Origin: Gemmatimonadota bacterium
Lineage (GTDB): Bacteria > Gemmatimonadota > Gemmatimonadetes > Longimicrobiales > Gaopeijiaceae
Length of the DNA stretch: 64,000 nucleotides
Reading direction: 5' to 3'
Assembly (NCBI GenBank): GCA_026706635.1
Contig: JAPOYJ010000055.1
Span: 1-64,000, forward strand
Every line of letters begins with the position of its first letter. The stretch's first letter is position 1. A model generated the notes under the pieces. It was not told where the DNA came from and made no database searches. It saw nothing but the letters and a program-made list of their open reading frames with translations. Both the position numbers and the translations under genes were made by a program. Below are positions 47,946 through 57,195 of this stretch, one piece after another.

Positions 47946-48621
47946 AGATATGCGGCGGAAACGCCTCGACATGATCTACGGACTCCAGGCTTAGTTCCAG
48001 TTCACGGTAGTCGTAAAGGTTACGATAGGTGGCGGCCGAGGGGTAGCCCGAGAACGCCTCGGCCCACATCAGCTCGACGCTCTCGACCACCTTCCCCCCC
48101 CTCATCAGCGCGGCCCCGTTCAGCTCTCCGCCGCGCATCCGGTAGCGAACCAGGTCGCCGTCCGGGAGGCGAACCAGCATTTCGAGGAGGTCGTCGGCCT
48201 CACCGCCCTCCACCACCTCGGCGCCCTCGCCTGGCCGGTAGACGCCGAGCGCCGCCCAGAGGAGCGCCGAACGGGGAATGGCAGCCTGCGGGTCGGCATT
48301 GGGGGGAGTGCGCAGATGGCCGCCCTCCAGCGCCGCGATCGCCGCGCTCTCGCCGTTCTCCAGGAATAGGTCCAGCCGCGCCCGGTCGGGAGGGCCCAGG
48401 CGAGCGACCCCCAGACCCGAGCCGCGCACTCCGGGTTCACGAGCCCGCCAGGAGAAGGTCAGCCTCGTCGGTTGCCTGATCCGGGCCTCCTCCTCCGCCC
48501 AGGCCACCGCGGCCGTGAGCGCCGAGGCAGGGAGCGGCGAGAGCTCCGCCCGCGCACCCCCGCATCCGGCGACAGCCGCGGCCGCCACCGCTAGCGCGCC
48601 CCTCCACCCGGAAGCCCGCAC
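47926..48621 (-). CDS. Hypothetical lipoprotein, DUF4292-like in shape
   Basis: 231 residues from a GTG at 48621. Lipobox ALAVAAAAVAGCGG. The mature protein is beta-rich with charged strands: AWAEEEARIRQPTRLTFSWR, GPPDRARLDLFLENGES, DLLEMLVRLPDGDLVRYRMR, GGKVVESVELMWAEAFSGYP, NLYDYRELELSLESVDHVEA. The arrangement recalls LolA/LolB-like or DUF4292 lipoproteins that carry or sense lipids, but the match is not firm. The stop codon lies inside a CTAG element. It is divergent from lpxH, with the lptE and mrp genes downstream on the same strand. Confidence 0.7.
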   Translation of the reverse strand: MRASGWRGALAVAAAAVAGCGGARAELSPLPASALTAAVAWAEEEARIRQPTRLTFSWRAREPGVRGSGLGVARLGPPDRARLDLFLENGESAAIAALEGGHLRTPPNADPQAAIPRSALLWAALGVYRPGEGAEVVEGGEADDLLEMLVRLPDGDLVRYRMRGGELNGAALMRGGKVVESVELMWAEAFSGYPSAATYRNLYDYRELELSLESVDHVEAFPPHIWHPGRW

Positions 48622-48639
48622 CCTGCTACCTTCGCGGTC

Positions 48640-49380
48640 ATGTCCGACGGTCCACTCTACATCGTCTCCGACGTTCACCTGGGCGCCGTGCCCGAGAGCA
48701 CCGAGGCGGCCTTCCATCGCTGGCTCCGCCACGCTGGCGAGCGGGCAGGCCTCCTGGTCATCAACGGCGACCTCTTCGACTTCTGGTTCGAGTACCGGAG
48801 CGTTGTACCGGCCAGACACCTGCGAACTCTTGCCCTCCTGGCCGAGATCGTCGAGTCGGGCACGCCGGTGCTCTTCGTGGGCGGGAATCACGACTGGTGG
48901 GGGGACGACTTCCTGCGGAGCAGGATCGGCGTGGATTTCCACCGAGGCGCCGTTCGCATCAGGGCGTGCGGCAGGTCGATACTGGTGGCGCACGGCGACG
49001 GTCTGGGAGGCGGCGACCTGCGGTACCGGGCGCTACGAAGCACCCTGCGTTCGGGTGTCACCCGCACCCTCTTCCGCTGGCTGCACCCGGATTTGGGCGA
49101 CGCCATTGCAAGGCGCATCTCGGGGACCAGACGACAGCTCGCCTCCGGCCACCGGCCCGCGAGGCGCGGCCGCTCCACGCACCTCGCCGAATGGGCCAGG
49201 GAGCAGCTAGCTGGCGACCCCACGCTCGACATCGTAGCGCTGGGACACGCGCACGAGCCCACCGTGACCGAGGTGGCACCGGGGAGGCACTATGTGAACT
49301 CCGGCGACTGGGTCTTCCATCGCTCGTACGTCACCCTGGGCGACTCCGGCCCGCCACTACTGCACGAATGGACGGGGTGA
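48640..49380 (+). CDS. lpxH: UDP-2,3-diacylglucosamine diphosphatase, LpxH-type
   Basis: 246 residues. Calcineurin-like metallophosphoesterase motifs: SDVHLG, INGDLFDFWFEYR, VGGNHDWWGDDFL, VAHGDGLGGGDLRYRALRS and VALGHAHEPTV. The HGDGL and GDLRYR wording suits LpxH, which removes UMP from UDP-2,3-diacylglucosamine in lipid A synthesis at the inner membrane. Adjacent lptE supports a lipopolysaccharide role. Confidence 0.9.
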   Translation: MSDGPLYIVSDVHLGAVPESTEAAFHRWLRHAGERAGLLVINGDLFDFWFEYRSVVPARHLRTLALLAEIVESGTPVLFVGGNHDWWGDDFLRSRIGVDFHRGAVRIRACGRSILVAHGDGLGGGDLRYRALRSTLRSGVTRTLFRWLHPDLGDAIARRISGTRRQLASGHRPARRGRSTHLAEWAREQLAGDPTLDIVALGHAHEPTVTEVAPGRHYVNSGDWVFHRSYVTLGDSGPPLLHEWTG

Positions 49381-49386
49381 GCGGCA

Positions 49387-50211
49387 TCACCGCGTCGGCA
49401 ATCTGACGGCCACCTCCACCGAGCCGTCGCCGCCCTCCACGGTCAGAGGGTCGGGGAAGTTCTGCAGGTGGGCCGACACGAAGGCGTCGACTCCGGACAT
49501 GAGGAGGGTGAAGAGCGCGACCGCGAACCAATCCTCACGCTGCGACTCCCGGGCGTCCACGAGACTCCGCAGCCGAAGCACCTCCTCGTCGCGCCCGAGC
49601 TCGGCCTCGATCTCGTCCGGCTCGGTGACCCCACTGCGCTCGAGCCGCTCGGCGACTCGCTCCTCCCAGAGCAAGAGCTGCTGACGGGCCGAACCCAGGC
49701 GCCGCATCGTCTTCAGGAGCATCCACCCGGCCGCGGCCTCGAAGCCGAAGTAGAAGGCACCGCGCGTCAGTGAACCCGACGCGGCGTGGCCCCATCCGGG
49801 GATGGTCGCCCCGCGCAGGAATGCGCCCGCTGGGCCGGGGAGCGACGGGGCGGCAGCGGGGGCAGGCCCCACCGTCGAGTCGGCGGCGACAGTATCCGTC
49901 GGGCCAGCTGCGGCCGTGTCCGCCGCGACCGCATCGGAGACCTCCACGGTCGAGTCAGCGGCTGCCGCGTTGGACGGGACCGGCTCCAGAGTCGGCGTAT
50001 CCGCAGCCGCCGAGTCCGAGGCTGCGGTGTCCGGGACCGCATCCGCAATGGTGTCGGTTTCGGTTTCCTGGGCCGCCAGACCGCCGTTCCACAGGAACGC
50101 CAGAACGAGCGCCACCAAGGTCGCGCTCGCCGGACCTGTCCACGGACCGCCAGCGCTTCGCCCCTCTCGGTGCTCGCGCGAGATTATCCACGGACTGGTA
50201 GACCTCTCCAT
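49387..50211 (-). CDS. DUF5683-like membrane protein with repeat-derived N-terminus
   Basis: 274 residues from the ATG at 50211. A signal peptide lies near residues 28-50 (ATLVALVLAFLWNGGLAAQE). It is followed by a low-complexity Ala/Asp/Thr/Ser region of about 90 residues (TAASDSAAADTPT) and a DUF5683-type domain: GAFLRGATIPGWGHAASGSL, TRGAFYFGFEAAAGWMLLKT, and at the end VALFTLLMSGVDAFVSAHLQ. The region before the signal, ISREHREGRSAGGPWTG, is translated from the CTAG element at 50137-50200, so the annotated start may be longer than the functional one. Confidence 0.75.
   Translation of the reverse strand: MERSTSPWIISREHREGRSAGGPWTGPASATLVALVLAFLWNGGLAAQETETDTIADAVPDTAASDSAAADTPTLEPVPSNAAAADSTVEVSDAVAADTAAAGPTDTVAADSTVGPAPAAAPSLPGPAGAFLRGATIPGWGHAASGSLTRGAFYFGFEAAAGWMLLKTMRRLGSARQQLLLWEERVAERLERSGVTEPDEIEAELGRDEEVLRLRSLVDARESQREDWFAVALFTLLMSGVDAFVSAHLQNFPDPLTVEGGDGSVEVAVRLPTR
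50137..50200 (-). repeat. CTAG element, short right-end copy
   Basis: TGTCCACGGACCGCCAGCGC, TTCGCCCCTCTCGGTGCTCG, CGCGAGATTATCCACGGACT then GGTAG. It matches the right end of the 32345-32524 copy, with CTGG/GGTA in place of CTAG, and encodes the N-terminal leader of the DUF5683-like gene. Confidence 0.85.
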
Positions 50212-50258
50212 GGAGTGGAAGATAAAGCCGAGCGGCGGGAGCGTGTGCGAGGACAGCA

Positions 50259-51227
50259 TTACGGCGAGGTGGCCCGCGCCCACCTGATCACTGTTTCCAT
50301 CCCTGCGGGAGGCCTGACGGCAAACGTCATCTCCTCGCCGGTAGCCGGATGCCGGAATTCGAGGCGCTCAGCGTGCAGCATCTGCCTGGCGGCGATCCGC
50401 GCCAGCTCGCCCGCCCACCTGCGGGCAGCGCCTCCAAAACCGCGCTCCCGGCCCGATCCGTAGAGGAAGTCCCCCACTACCGGAGAGCCGATCGCGGCGG
50501 CGTGCACCCGAATCTGGTGCGTGCGCCCCGTCTCGAGCTCGGCGCGGCAGAGGGTCGCCGCGACCCACTCCTCGCGGGGACGCAGGTGAGTGCGGGCGGG
50601 CCTTCCCCCTTCCGTCACCGCCATGCGGGTCCGGTGGCGGGGGTGGCGTCCGATCGGCCGGTCCACCGTCACCGCCTCCCCGACCGAACCCCAGAGGACG
50701 GTCAGGTAGCTCCGCCTCACGAGGCGCTCCCTCAGCGCCGTCGAGAGGTGCGCGTGGGCCCGGTCGCTCTTGGCAGCCACGATCAGACCCGAGGTGTCGC
50801 GGTCGAGGCGGTGGACGATGCCGGGACGAAGTGCGCCTCCGATGCCGGAGAGGTCGCCAACATGATGAAGGAGTGCATTGACGAGCGTGCCGCGAGGGTG
50901 CCCGGGGGCGGGGTGGACGACAAGCCCCGCCTCCTTGTTCACGACGACCAGATCGCGGTCCTCATAGACGATGTCGAGCGGAATCTCCTCGGGTTCAGCG
51001 TGGGCGGGGGCCGGGGGCGGGACGAGGACATCGATCCTCGACCCGGGTGTGGCGGACTCCGACTTGCGGGCCGCGCGGCCATCCAGCGTCACCCTGCCCT
51101 CGGCCATAAGCGCCGCCACCCGGCTGCGTGATAGCCCCAGCTCGGCGGCCACGTAGCTGTCGAGGCGGCCGTGCGCGTCGGCGGGGATCGTCCAGTAGCG
51201 GCGGGCGGAGTCCTCTCGCTCGGTCAC
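50259..51227 (-). CDS. rluD: RluD-family 23S rRNA pseudouridine synthase
   Basis: 322 residues from a GTG at 51227 overlapping the ileS stop. N-terminal S4 RNA-binding domain (RLDSYVAAELGLSRSRVAAL, MAEGRVTLDGRAARKSES), then the catalytic domain with GIVHRLDRDTSGLIVAAKSD (nucleophile Asp), VVNKEAGLVVHPAPGHPRGT, and ELETGRTHQIRVHAAAIGSP. RluD makes pseudouridines in helix 69 of 23S rRNA. Coupling to ileS is by a GTGA overlap. A longer frame upstream of 51227 lies within ileS and is not used. Confidence 0.92.
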   Translation of the reverse strand: MTEREDSARRYWTIPADAHGRLDSYVAAELGLSRSRVAALMAEGRVTLDGRAARKSESATPGSRIDVLVPPPAPAHAEPEEIPLDIVYEDRDLVVVNKEAGLVVHPAPGHPRGTLVNALLHHVGDLSGIGGALRPGIVHRLDRDTSGLIVAAKSDRAHAHLSTALRERLVRRSYLTVLWGSVGEAVTVDRPIGRHPRHRTRMAVTEGGRPARTHLRPREEWVAATLCRAELETGRTHQIRVHAAAIGSPVVGDFLYGSGRERGFGGAARRWAGELARIAARQMLHAERLEFRHPATGEEMTFAVRPPAGMETVIRWARATSP

Positions 51228-54200
51228 TTCCCAGATCCGGAGGTGCGGTCGGCGCACCGGGAGATCTCGAGGACGACGGTCTTTCCGTCGATCTCGGTCT
51301 CGGTCGCGAGGACGGAGGCGCACCGTTCCCGCTCTTCCAGGGTGCAGACCTCCACCGCCTCGGCCAGCGTCTCGCGCCGAATCGCCCCGCTGTGCTCCCG
51401 GGCTGCCGCCTGCACATCGTCGCCTCCGGCCACCAGGAGGCGAATCCGGTCGGTCACCTGGAGCCCCGAGTCCTTGCGGAGACGCTGAATCCGGTTGACG
51501 AGCTCGCGGGCCAGACCCTCGCGCCTGAGCGGCTCGTCGAGCGTCGGGTCCAGAGCGACCGCGTAGCCCCCCTCGGACCTGACGACCCACCCTTCGCGCG
51601 CCTCCTCCACGATCTGGAGCTCGGCACCACTCACCTTCTCGCTCGCTCCCCCGACCTCGATGGTCACCTGCTCCCCCCTGCGCACCGCCTCAAGCTGGGG
51701 GCGACCGAGCTCCCGGATCCGCTCGGCCGCCTCTGGGGTGAGACTTCCGAAGCGCTGCCCCAGCTCTCGGAAGACCGGTCGCGCCACCAGATTGACCAGC
51801 CCGCCCGACGACGTCGCGAAGTCGATGCGCTTGACATTGATTTCGTCGGTAAGTAGGTTGAGCGTATGGGGATCGGGGGTCGAGCCCGGCACAACCGCCA
51901 CGATCCGCCCCAGCGGCTGCCGAACCCGGATCCGCACCTCCTCGCGGGCCGCGCGGGCCAGTGTGCTCAGCACTCGCACATCGGCCATCTGGGACTCGAG
52001 GCTGGTATCCCTCGGCGCCACTTCGGGCGAGGGGAAGGCCTCGCCATGGGGCGATCTGCCGCAAAGGGCGCGGTGCAGCCACTCCGAGACGAAGGGCGTC
52101 ACCGGCGCGATCAGGAGCGCGACCACCCGGAGCGCCTCGTGCAGCGTCGCAAAGGCGGCGTTGGCGTCCTCGGCTCCGGTGTTGCCCCAGAAGCGGGGAC
52201 GGGAGCGGCGCACGTACCAGTTCGAGAGCTCGCCGTCCACGAAGGCCTGCACCGCCCGGTAGGCGTTCGTCGGATTGTAGCTGTCGAGGTCGCCCCGCAC
52301 CTGTGCGACAAGTTCGCTCAGGCGCGAGAGGAGCCACCGGTCCAGCGTCGAGGGCCGGACCGTCTGCGCGACGCGCTCTCGCTTCGAGCTCCACTCCTCC
52401 ACGCTTGCGTATAGTGCAAAAAACTTGTATATGTTGAGTAGAGTGTCGAAGAACCTGGCCGAGGAGTCCCGCACGGCCTCGGGGTCGAAGCGGGTGGGGA
52501 GCCACGGGTTGCTGACAGTCACCATGTACCAGCGGATCGCGTCGGCGCCGTGCTCGGCGACCGCATCCCAAGGGTCTACGACGTTGCCGCGCGACTTGGA
52601 CATCTTCCGGCCCCTGGCGTCGAGGATCAGGTCGTTGACGATCACGCTCCGGAAGGCCGGGGCGGCACCGAGCATCGTGGCGATGGCGTGCAGCGAGTAG
52701 AACCACCCGCGTGTCTGGTCGACCGCCTCGCAGATGAAGTCCGCCGGGTAGTGTCGTTCGAAGAGCTCCCGATTCTCGAAGGGGTAGTGCCACTGCGCCC
52801 AGGGCATCGCGCCCGAGTCGAACCAGACATCGAGCACCTCCGGGGTGCGACGCATCGTCGATCCGGTCTCCGGGCAGCGCCACGTCACCTCGTCGATGAA
52901 AGGTCGGTGCGGATCGAAGCCGTCGGGGAGCCCCCCCGCCCTCTCGGCCAGCTCGGCGATCGATCCGATCCACTCGGCGCGCTCCGGATCGTCGTCGGAG
53001 ACCCAGACGGGGAGGGGCGTCCCCCAGTAGCGGTCGCGCGAGAGGGCCCAGTCCACATTCCCCTTCAGCCACTCGCCGAAGCGTCCCGCGCCGACCTCGG
53101 GGGGGTGCCAGGAGATGCGCTCGTTGCCATCGAGCAGCTCTTCGGTCAGTGACGACGTGCGCGCGAACCAGCTGCTGCGGGCGAGGTAGAGGAGCGGGGT
53201 GTCGCAGCGCCAGCAGTGTGGGTAGGAGTGCGATGCACGCGCCGAGCGGAATACGAGTCCACGTGCCTTCAGCTCCTGGGTCAGCGGCTCGTCGGCGTCC
53301 TTGAAGAAGGCGCCCCCAACGAGCGGCAGACCCTTCGCAAAGGTGCCGTCCGGCTCCAGTGGCTCGATCACCGCAAGACCGAGCTCCTCGCCCAACCGGT
53401 GGTCGTCGGCACCGTAGGCGGGGGCCATGTGGACGATTCCCGAACCCTCCTCGTCCGAGACAAAGTCGGCGGCGACGACCTCCCAGGCGCGGCCCCGCAC
53501 CGCACCGCTCTCGATCACCTCGAAGGGGCGGCGGTACCTCGCGCCGATCAGCTCCGCCGGGTCGACCGGCCGACGAGGCACACCTTCGCCGAAGAGCTCG
53601 GTGGCGCGCTTCGCCGCCACCACTATGCGCCTCCCCTCGTTCTCGACCTCGACGTACTCGACCTGTGGGTTGACCGCTAGCGCCACATTCGCCACCAGCG
53701 TCCACGGTGTCGTCGTCCAAACCAGCAGGCGGCGCCCGCTTCCATCGAGGAGATCGAGGGTGATCCAGAGCGAAGGGTCCTCGACGTCCCGGTACCCGAG
53801 GGAGAGCTCGTGCGAGGAAAGGACCGTCTGGTCCTTCGGACACCAGGGGACGACCTTGCGGCCCCGGTAGAGAAGACCCCGCCCTGCGAGCTCCTTGAGC
53901 ACCCACCAGACCGACTCGATGTACTCTGTGTGAAATGTGACGTAGGGACGCGAGTAGTCGAGCCAGTAGCCGATCCGCTCCGAGAAGCGCTCCCACTCCT
54001 CCTTGTAGGCGAAGACCGACTCGCGGCAGCGTTCGTTGAACCACGCGATGCCGCGCTCCTCGATCTCGCGCTTGTCCTCGATGCCGAGCTGCCTCTGCGC
54101 CTCGATCTCGACCGGCAGCCCGTGGGTGTCCCATCCCGCCATGCGCGTAACGTGGCGGCCTCGCATCGTCTGGTAGCGGCAGACGAGGTCCTTGATCGCA

Positions 54201-54382
54201 CGGCTGATGATGTGATGCAGACCGGGACGCCCGTTGGCGGTGGGAGGCCCCTCGTAGAAGACGAACGGCTCGCCGTCGGCCGTGGCGGCGAGGCTCTGGC
54301 GGAAGGTCTCTTCGCTCCTCCAGGTGGCGAGCACCGACGCCTCCAGCTCGCGGCGAGTTGCGGGAGGGAATGGGTAGTGCAA
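51224..54382 (-). CDS. ileS: Isoleucyl-tRNA synthetase, long type
   Basis: 1052 residues. Class I signatures: the HIGH-equivalent FYEGPPTANGRPGLHHIISR (about 44-63), WDTHGLPVEIEAQRQLGIED, an editing domain (VWTTTPWTLVANVALAVNP), DVWFDSGAMPWAQWHYPFEN, and KMSKS at 593-597 (GRKMSKSRGNVVDPWDAV). The anticodon-binding part has NWYVRRSRPRFWGN. The length and the GRPGLHH wording place it in the second IleRS type, found in Bacteroidota, Thermus and actinobacteria and often less sensitive to mupirocin. It charges tRNA-Ile with editing of valine. Confidence 0.96.
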   Translation of the reverse strand: MHYPFPPATRRELEASVLATWRSEETFRQSLAATADGEPFVFYEGPPTANGRPGLHHIISRAIKDLVCRYQTMRGRHVTRMAGWDTHGLPVEIEAQRQLGIEDKREIEERGIAWFNERCRESVFAYKEEWERFSERIGYWLDYSRPYVTFHTEYIESVWWVLKELAGRGLLYRGRKVVPWCPKDQTVLSSHELSLGYRDVEDPSLWITLDLLDGSGRRLLVWTTTPWTLVANVALAVNPQVEYVEVENEGRRIVVAAKRATELFGEGVPRRPVDPAELIGARYRRPFEVIESGAVRGRAWEVVAADFVSDEEGSGIVHMAPAYGADDHRLGEELGLAVIEPLEPDGTFAKGLPLVGGAFFKDADEPLTQELKARGLVFRSARASHSYPHCWRCDTPLLYLARSSWFARTSSLTEELLDGNERISWHPPEVGAGRFGEWLKGNVDWALSRDRYWGTPLPVWVSDDDPERAEWIGSIAELAERAGGLPDGFDPHRPFIDEVTWRCPETGSTMRRTPEVLDVWFDSGAMPWAQWHYPFENRELFERHYPADFICEAVDQTRGWFYSLHAIATMLGAAPAFRSVIVNDLILDARGRKMSKSRGNVVDPWDAVAEHGADAIRWYMVTVSNPWLPTRFDPEAVRDSSARFFDTLLNIYKFFALYASVEEWSSKRERVAQTVRPSTLDRWLLSRLSELVAQVRGDLDSYNPTNAYRAVQAFVDGELSNWYVRRSRPRFWGNTGAEDANAAFATLHEALRVVALLIAPVTPFVSEWLHRALCGRSPHGEAFPSPEVAPRDTSLESQMADVRVLSTLARAAREEVRIRVRQPLGRIVAVVPGSTPDPHTLNLLTDEINVKRIDFATSSGGLVNLVARPVFRELGQRFGSLTPEAAERIRELGRPQLEAVRRGEQVTIEVGGASEKVSGAELQIVEEAREGWVVRSEGGYAVALDPTLDEPLRREGLARELVNRIQRLRKDSGLQVTDRIRLLVAGGDDVQAAAREHSGAIRRETLAEAVEVCTLEERERCASVLATETEIDGKTVVLEISRCADRTSGSGK

Positions 54383-54391
54383 GGGAGCGGT

Positions 54392-55261
54392 CTACTCCGA
54401 CCAGAGGGCTTCGCGCAGGACGCCCCGCACGATGCCCGTGAGCGTCGGCTCGGCGGCCTGGGCCGTGGCGACGATTGCCTCGATCTCGACTTCCTCCAGC
54501 GCGTCGGGGAGGCACATGTCGGTGACAACGGCCAGGGCGAGCACCCGCATCCCGGCGTGGCGGGCGGCGATGACCTCCGGAACGGTCGACATTCCCACCA
54601 CATCGACCCCCATTCGGCGGAGCATGCGGTACTCGGCACGGGTCTCGAGCTGCGGTCCGACGACCGCGGCGTAGACGCCTCGCCTGAGCGCCGTCCCCTG
54701 GGAGAGCGCCACCCTCGTCGCGAGCTCCTGAAGCGCGGGGTCGTAGGGGGCCGACATATCCGGGAAGCGGGGGCCGATATCATCGAGATTCGGGCCAACT
54801 AGGGGGCTGTCGCCCATGAGGTTGATGTGGTCGTCGAGGACCACGACGTCCCCCGGCGCCCAGAGTGGATTCATGGCACCGCACGCCGCCGTTACGACCA
54901 GCGCCTCGGCGCCGAGCAGCCTCATCACGCGCACCGGGAATGCGACCTGCGCCAGCGTGTACCCCTCGTAGCGGTGGAGGCGGCGCTGCATCGCCAAGAC
55001 GGGCACGTCCTCGAGCGCACCGCAGATGAGCCCTCCCTGCTGGGCGGGCGCGGCCGGGAGGGGGAAGTGCGGCAGATCCTCGTACGGCACTACGGTGCCG
55101 CGCTCGATGGCGTCGGCCAGGCCGCGCAGTCCGGTCCCGAGCACGAGGCCGACGCGCGGGGTATCGTCCCAGAGCGCCTGCACCGCCCGGGCGGCCTCCG
55201 AGAGCCTGGCCATCTCGTGCGCGACCGTCCCCTGCCCCGCCGTGCTCCGCTCTCCAGTCAC
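54392..55261 (-). CDS. Purine nucleoside phosphorylase
   Basis: 289 residues. Trimeric (PNP/MTAP, NP-I low-mass) signatures: VGLVLGTGLRGLADAIE, DLPHFPLPAAPAQQGGLICG, QRRLHRYEGYTLAQVAFPVR, VTAACGAMNPLWAPGDVVVL then DDHINLMGDSPLVGPN, VYAAVVGPQLETRAEYRMLR and MSTVPEVIAARHAGMRVLAL. It splits inosine, guanosine and deoxy forms to base and sugar 1-phosphate for salvage. The PunA-type residues (ETRAEYR and MSTVPE) favour 6-oxopurines. Its ATG overlaps the yggS stop. Confidence 0.95.
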   Translation of the reverse strand: MTGERSTAGQGTVAHEMARLSEAARAVQALWDDTPRVGLVLGTGLRGLADAIERGTVVPYEDLPHFPLPAAPAQQGGLICGALEDVPVLAMQRRLHRYEGYTLAQVAFPVRVMRLLGAEALVVTAACGAMNPLWAPGDVVVLDDHINLMGDSPLVGPNLDDIGPRFPDMSAPYDPALQELATRVALSQGTALRRGVYAAVVGPQLETRAEYRMLRRMGVDVVGMSTVPEVIAARHAGMRVLALAVVTDMCLPDALEEVEIEAIVATAQAAEPTLTGIVRGVLREALWSE

Positions 55262-55992
55262 GTACGCTGCGCCCCCGGCCGCTCGCCGAATAGCACCGTT
55301 CCAAGCCGCACCATGGTGCTCCCCTCCTCCACAGCCACCTCGTAGTCGTTGGACATCCCCATCGAGAGCTCCCGCCCCGCCAGCAAACCGGCCGCGGCGG
55401 CGCTCTCCATCAGCTCGCGAGTCGCGCCGAAGACCTGGCGCAGCCGCCCCTCGTCCCGGGTGAGGGGCGCCATTGTCATGAGCCCGAGGAGGCGGATCCC
55501 CCCGAGATCGGCGACCTCGCCGATCGGTTCGATCGCAGAGGCAACCGGGAACCCCCCCTTGGTGGACTCGCCGGAGGCGTTTACCTGCACGAGCACCTCG
55601 AGGCGCCTGTCGGCCTCCTCGGCGATTCGCGACAGCCTTCGTGCGAGCTTGAGACGGTCAACGCTGTGCACCAGGGATGCCGACATCGCGACGGCGCGGG
55701 CCTTCCGGCTCTGGACGTGGCCGATCATATGCCACCGCGCCGAGGAGTCGTCTAGGCGAGCCGCCTTGGCCGCGAGCTCGTCGGGACGGTTCTCGCCCAG
55801 GTCAGGGAGCCCGCCAGCGACCGCCGCCCCCGCCGCCCCGAGCGAATGCCCCTTCGTGACGGCGACGATGCGCACGCTACCAGAGGCCCGTCCGCTCCGC
55901 TCGGCCGCGGCAAGCATCCGCCGCCGAACACGTGGCAGGGCCTCGGCAAGCCGCTCGGTGTAGCTACCGTGATCGTGCAGCCTAGCCGTCAA
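55258..55992 (-). CDS. yggS: YggS/PLPBP pyridoxal-phosphate homeostasis protein
   Basis: 244 residues. The alanine-racemase-like N-terminal barrel fold of PLPBP: VRIVAVTKGHSLGAAGAAVA with the PLP-binding Lys, LGENRPDELAAKAARLDDSS, RWHMIGHVQSRKARAVAMSA, VLVQVNASGESTKGGFPVAS and ELSMGMSNDYEVAVEEGSTM then VRLGTVLFGER. It binds PLP without catalysis and balances B6 vitamers and amino acid pools. Order yggS, pnp, ileS, rluD is transcribed leftward. Confidence 0.95.
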   Translation of the reverse strand: MTARLHDHGSYTERLAEALPRVRRRMLAAAERSGRASGSVRIVAVTKGHSLGAAGAAVAGGLPDLGENRPDELAAKAARLDDSSARWHMIGHVQSRKARAVAMSASLVHSVDRLKLARRLSRIAEEADRRLEVLVQVNASGESTKGGFPVASAIEPIGEVADLGGIRLLGLMTMAPLTRDEGRLRQVFGATRELMESAAAAGLLAGRELSMGMSNDYEVAVEEGSTMVRLGTVLFGERPGAQRT

Positions 55993-56048
55993 GCAGCACC
56001 CGGCGCCACGGCCAGCTGCCAGTCAGCTCGCCAGAGAGGCCGCCGCGA

Positions 56049-56747
56049 CTACCTCGGGGTGAAGGTGATCGGTAGCGCCACCCAAAGCGGTACAGGCCTA
56101 TCCCCATACATGCCGGGCGAGAACTCGGCACCCGGACAGACCCGGACCTGTTCCGTGGCCACCTCGTCCATGGCCGGATGGCCGGAGGACTTGTTGGGCT
56201 GGGTCTTCACCACTTCGCCTGTCTCGTCGACATACGCCCACACGGTCACCTGGCCGCCGATACCGGCGTCCCGGAGCAGTGGGGGGTAGTGCTTTTCGAG
56301 GCAAGCGACCAGAGCAGCCTCGCTTCTACCATCCCGATAGCCGGGGTCCACATCGCGCGGTGCCCAGAATGGCATGTCCGAGTTACCTTCACCCGACGCG
56401 TCCGGAGGTGGCGGCAGCTGATCCGCCGGATTATCGTCGAAGGTCACCGGGGCAATCGTCACATCCTCCTCGATTACCGCGTCCGTGATGACCGGCGTCG
56501 CCGGACGCTTGATCGCCTCCGGCGGCGGCGGAATCTCCACCTCTGGGGGGAGGTCGACGATCGGGGTCTCCTCCACCGAAAAGCTCACGTCCGGGGCGAA
56601 CATCGAGGGCCAGAAGGCGAAGATCAGGAAGTGCACCACCGTGGCGGCACTGATCGACCCCCACAACCAAACGGAGGAGGAGCGCTTGAAGTTCTCGTTG
56701 GCGGAAATGTCGTCCGCCGCTGCACTTAGTAGTGTCTGGATGCTCAT
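56049..56747 (-). CDS. tonB: TonB-family energy transducer
   Basis: 232 residues. One N-terminal membrane anchor (WGSISAATVVHFLIFAFWPS), a Pro-rich periplasmic linker (DLPPEVEIPPPPEAIKRP) and the C-terminal TonB domain (YPPLLRDAGIGGQVTVWAYV, DETGEVVKTQPNKSSGH, CPGAEFSPGMYGDRPVPLWV). It couples the ExbB/ExbD proton motor to outer membrane receptors. Its ATG overlaps the stop of the preceding exbD. Confidence 0.93.
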   Translation of the reverse strand: MSIQTLLSAAADDISANENFKRSSSVWLWGSISAATVVHFLIFAFWPSMFAPDVSFSVEETPIVDLPPEVEIPPPPEAIKRPATPVITDAVIEEDVTIAPVTFDDNPADQLPPPPDASGEGNSDMPFWAPRDVDPGYRDGRSEAALVACLEKHYPPLLRDAGIGGQVTVWAYVDETGEVVKTQPNKSSGHPAMDEVATEQVRVCPGAEFSPGMYGDRPVPLWVALPITFTPR

Positions 56748-57190
56748 CGTCTCTCCCTTGTCATCTCTTGTTCAAGCTCGGCCGCGAAGACGACCCGCAG
56801 GGCGCCGGCCGCGACCAATTCGTTCTTCAGCGCGTCGATGTAACGGTACAGCGCGTCGCGATCCGAGCGGATCGAGACGACGAGGCGCTCGCTCTCCATG
56901 CGGAGCGGCCTCACCACCTCGCTCACATCCTCCATCGCACGTGGCAGGTCATTGATGAAGACGTCCCCGTTTCTCTCCACCCACACGTTGAGGATGTCCT
57001 TGTGCTTCTCGTCGATCTTCTTGCTCGACTCGGCCTGCACCCACTCGATCGGGCGCTTCCGGTCCTTCTGAAAGACAGTCGTCACCATGAAGAAGATCAG
57101 GAGGAGGAAGGCGATGTCGGCCATCGACGAAGACGGGATCTGGCTCGATGCCTTGGACTTTCGCTCCAGTCCCGAAGATCTGAGTGCCAT
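56744..57190 (-). CDS. exbD: ExbD/TolR-type motor subunit (second copy)
   Basis: 148 residues. One membrane helix with the proton-relay Asp in PSSSMADIAFLLLIFFMVTT; the periplasmic part has RPIEWVQAESSKKIDEKHKD and SIRSDRDALYRYIDALKNEL. It differs from the upstream exbD after the membrane helix. Two ExbD-like proteins with one ExbB are a common arrangement in Bacteroidota-like TonB systems. Confidence 0.94.
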   Translation of the reverse strand: MALRSSGLERKSKASSQIPSSSMADIAFLLLIFFMVTTVFQKDRKRPIEWVQAESSKKIDEKHKDILNVWVERNGDVFINDLPRAMEDVSEVVRPLRMESERLVVSIRSDRDALYRYIDALKNELVAAGALRVVFAAELEQEMTRERR

Positions 57191-57195
57191 CGTCT

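Noticed and set aside
51228-51590. N-terminal extension of rluD
   Set aside because: The open frame continues into ileS but has no similarity to RluD; the GTG at 51227 gives normal length and a GTGA overlap.
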